Assembly (NCBI GenBank): GCA_937890875.1
Contig: CALAEB010000350.1
Location: forward strand, 1-6,107
Source: an uncultured Anaerolineaceae bacterium
GTDB lineage: Bacteria; Chloroflexota; Anaerolineae; Anaerolineales; Anaerolineaceae
Direction: 5' to 3'
DNA length: 6,107 nucleotides
Part shown: one piece after another, positions 5,869-6,107 of the stretch
Layout of the letters: every line of letters starts with the position of its first letter
How positions within the stretch are numbered: the first letter of the stretch is position 1
The notes under the pieces: generated by a model
Databases searched by the model: none
What the model was told of the DNA's origin: nothing
Seen by the model: only the letters and a program-made list of their open reading frames with translations
Made by a program: the position numbers and the translations under genes

Positions 5869-6107
5869 ATGAAAAAAGCATCAAAAAATATTCAAAGCGA
5901 TGACGAAGAATTATCCCCCAGCCAGTTCCCCATCGATTCAGATTTCGATGCGGATAGCTTCCCGGAAAAAGACCCGGAAGACGCCGCCAATCTTTTGTCC
6001 GATGACCAGTTAATTGGCGGAGAAGCGACTTATGAAGACCCGGTACGGTTATATCTGAAAGAAATCGGACTGATCGATCTATTGGACACAGACAGTGAAT
6101 TCCGTCT
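5869..6107 (+). CDS. rpoD: Primary RNA polymerase sigma factor (RpoD/SigA), N-terminal part, truncated by window end
   Basis: Seventy-nine residues are visible. The first 50 or so are acidic and low in hydrophobics (runs such as SDDEELSPSQF and PEKDPEDAAN). They are followed by EDPVRLYLKEIGLIDLLD, the sigma-70 region 1.2 signature (DPVRxYLxEIGxxxLL) that defines primary group 1/2 sigma factors. Region 1.2 begins only about residue 56, so the N-terminal extension is short compared with E. coli RpoD and no canonical region 1.1 is recognisable. Regions 2-4, which contact the -10 and -35 elements, lie beyond the window. Its place directly after dnaG is the conserved dnaG-rpoD pairing and supports the housekeeping sigma rather than an alternative one, although a group 2 paralogue cannot be excluded from this fragment. 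Confidence 0.93.
   Translation, partial: MKKASKNIQSDDEELSPSQFPIDSDFDADSFPEKDPEDAANLLSDDQLIGGEATYEDPVRLYLKEIGLIDLLDTDSEFR

Overview
The window looks like a chromosomal segment from a Gram-negative-type or monoderm environmental bacterium, most likely a member of the Chloroflexota (Anaerolineae-like). This rests mainly on the primase DnaG. Its zinc-binding module has the form CPFH...CFGQC, with three residues between the last two cysteines, and its TOPRIM acidic motif reads DADAAG. I associate both with Chloroflexi primases. The order dnaG followed by the primary sigma factor fits but is widespread. No database search was possible, so the phylum is an inference.

Layout from left to right. (1) Positions 1-1445, plus strand: the 3' part of a dynamin-like large GTPase with G3, G4 and G5 motifs, a long helical middle and a paired hydrophobic segment near the C-terminus. 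It ends at a hairpin plus T-run terminator at about 1494-1521. (2) Positions 1528-1972, minus strand: a compact two-gene operon of a small two-helix membrane protein and a Cro/CI-type (XRE) regulator, overlapping by 11 bases. Its promoter at 2017-2045 is close to consensus (TTGACA, 17 bases, TAAAAT). It is bracketed by two near-identical palindromes 46 bases apart, which look like twin operators for the encoded regulator. (3) Positions 2133-3545, minus strand: a multi-spanning GT39/PMT-like membrane glycosyltransferase. (4) Positions 3546-3873: a divergent intergenic region with a leader hairpin and a possible TATAAT for the glycosyltransferase, but no convincing dnaG promoter. (5) Positions 3874-5832, plus strand: complete dnaG. 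(6) From 5869 to the window end, plus strand: the start of the primary sigma factor gene, with region 1.2 visible.

dnaG and the sigma gene form a core replication/transcription pair, 36 bases apart and probably co-transcribed. This is the macromolecular-synthesis operon arrangement without rpsU directly upstream. The glycosyltransferase and the regulator/membrane-protein operon sit on the opposite strand and read away from dnaG. The regulator operon and its upstream region are visibly more AT-rich than the flanking genes, which suggests a separate accessory cassette. No tRNA, rRNA, CRISPR array or insertion sequence was seen.
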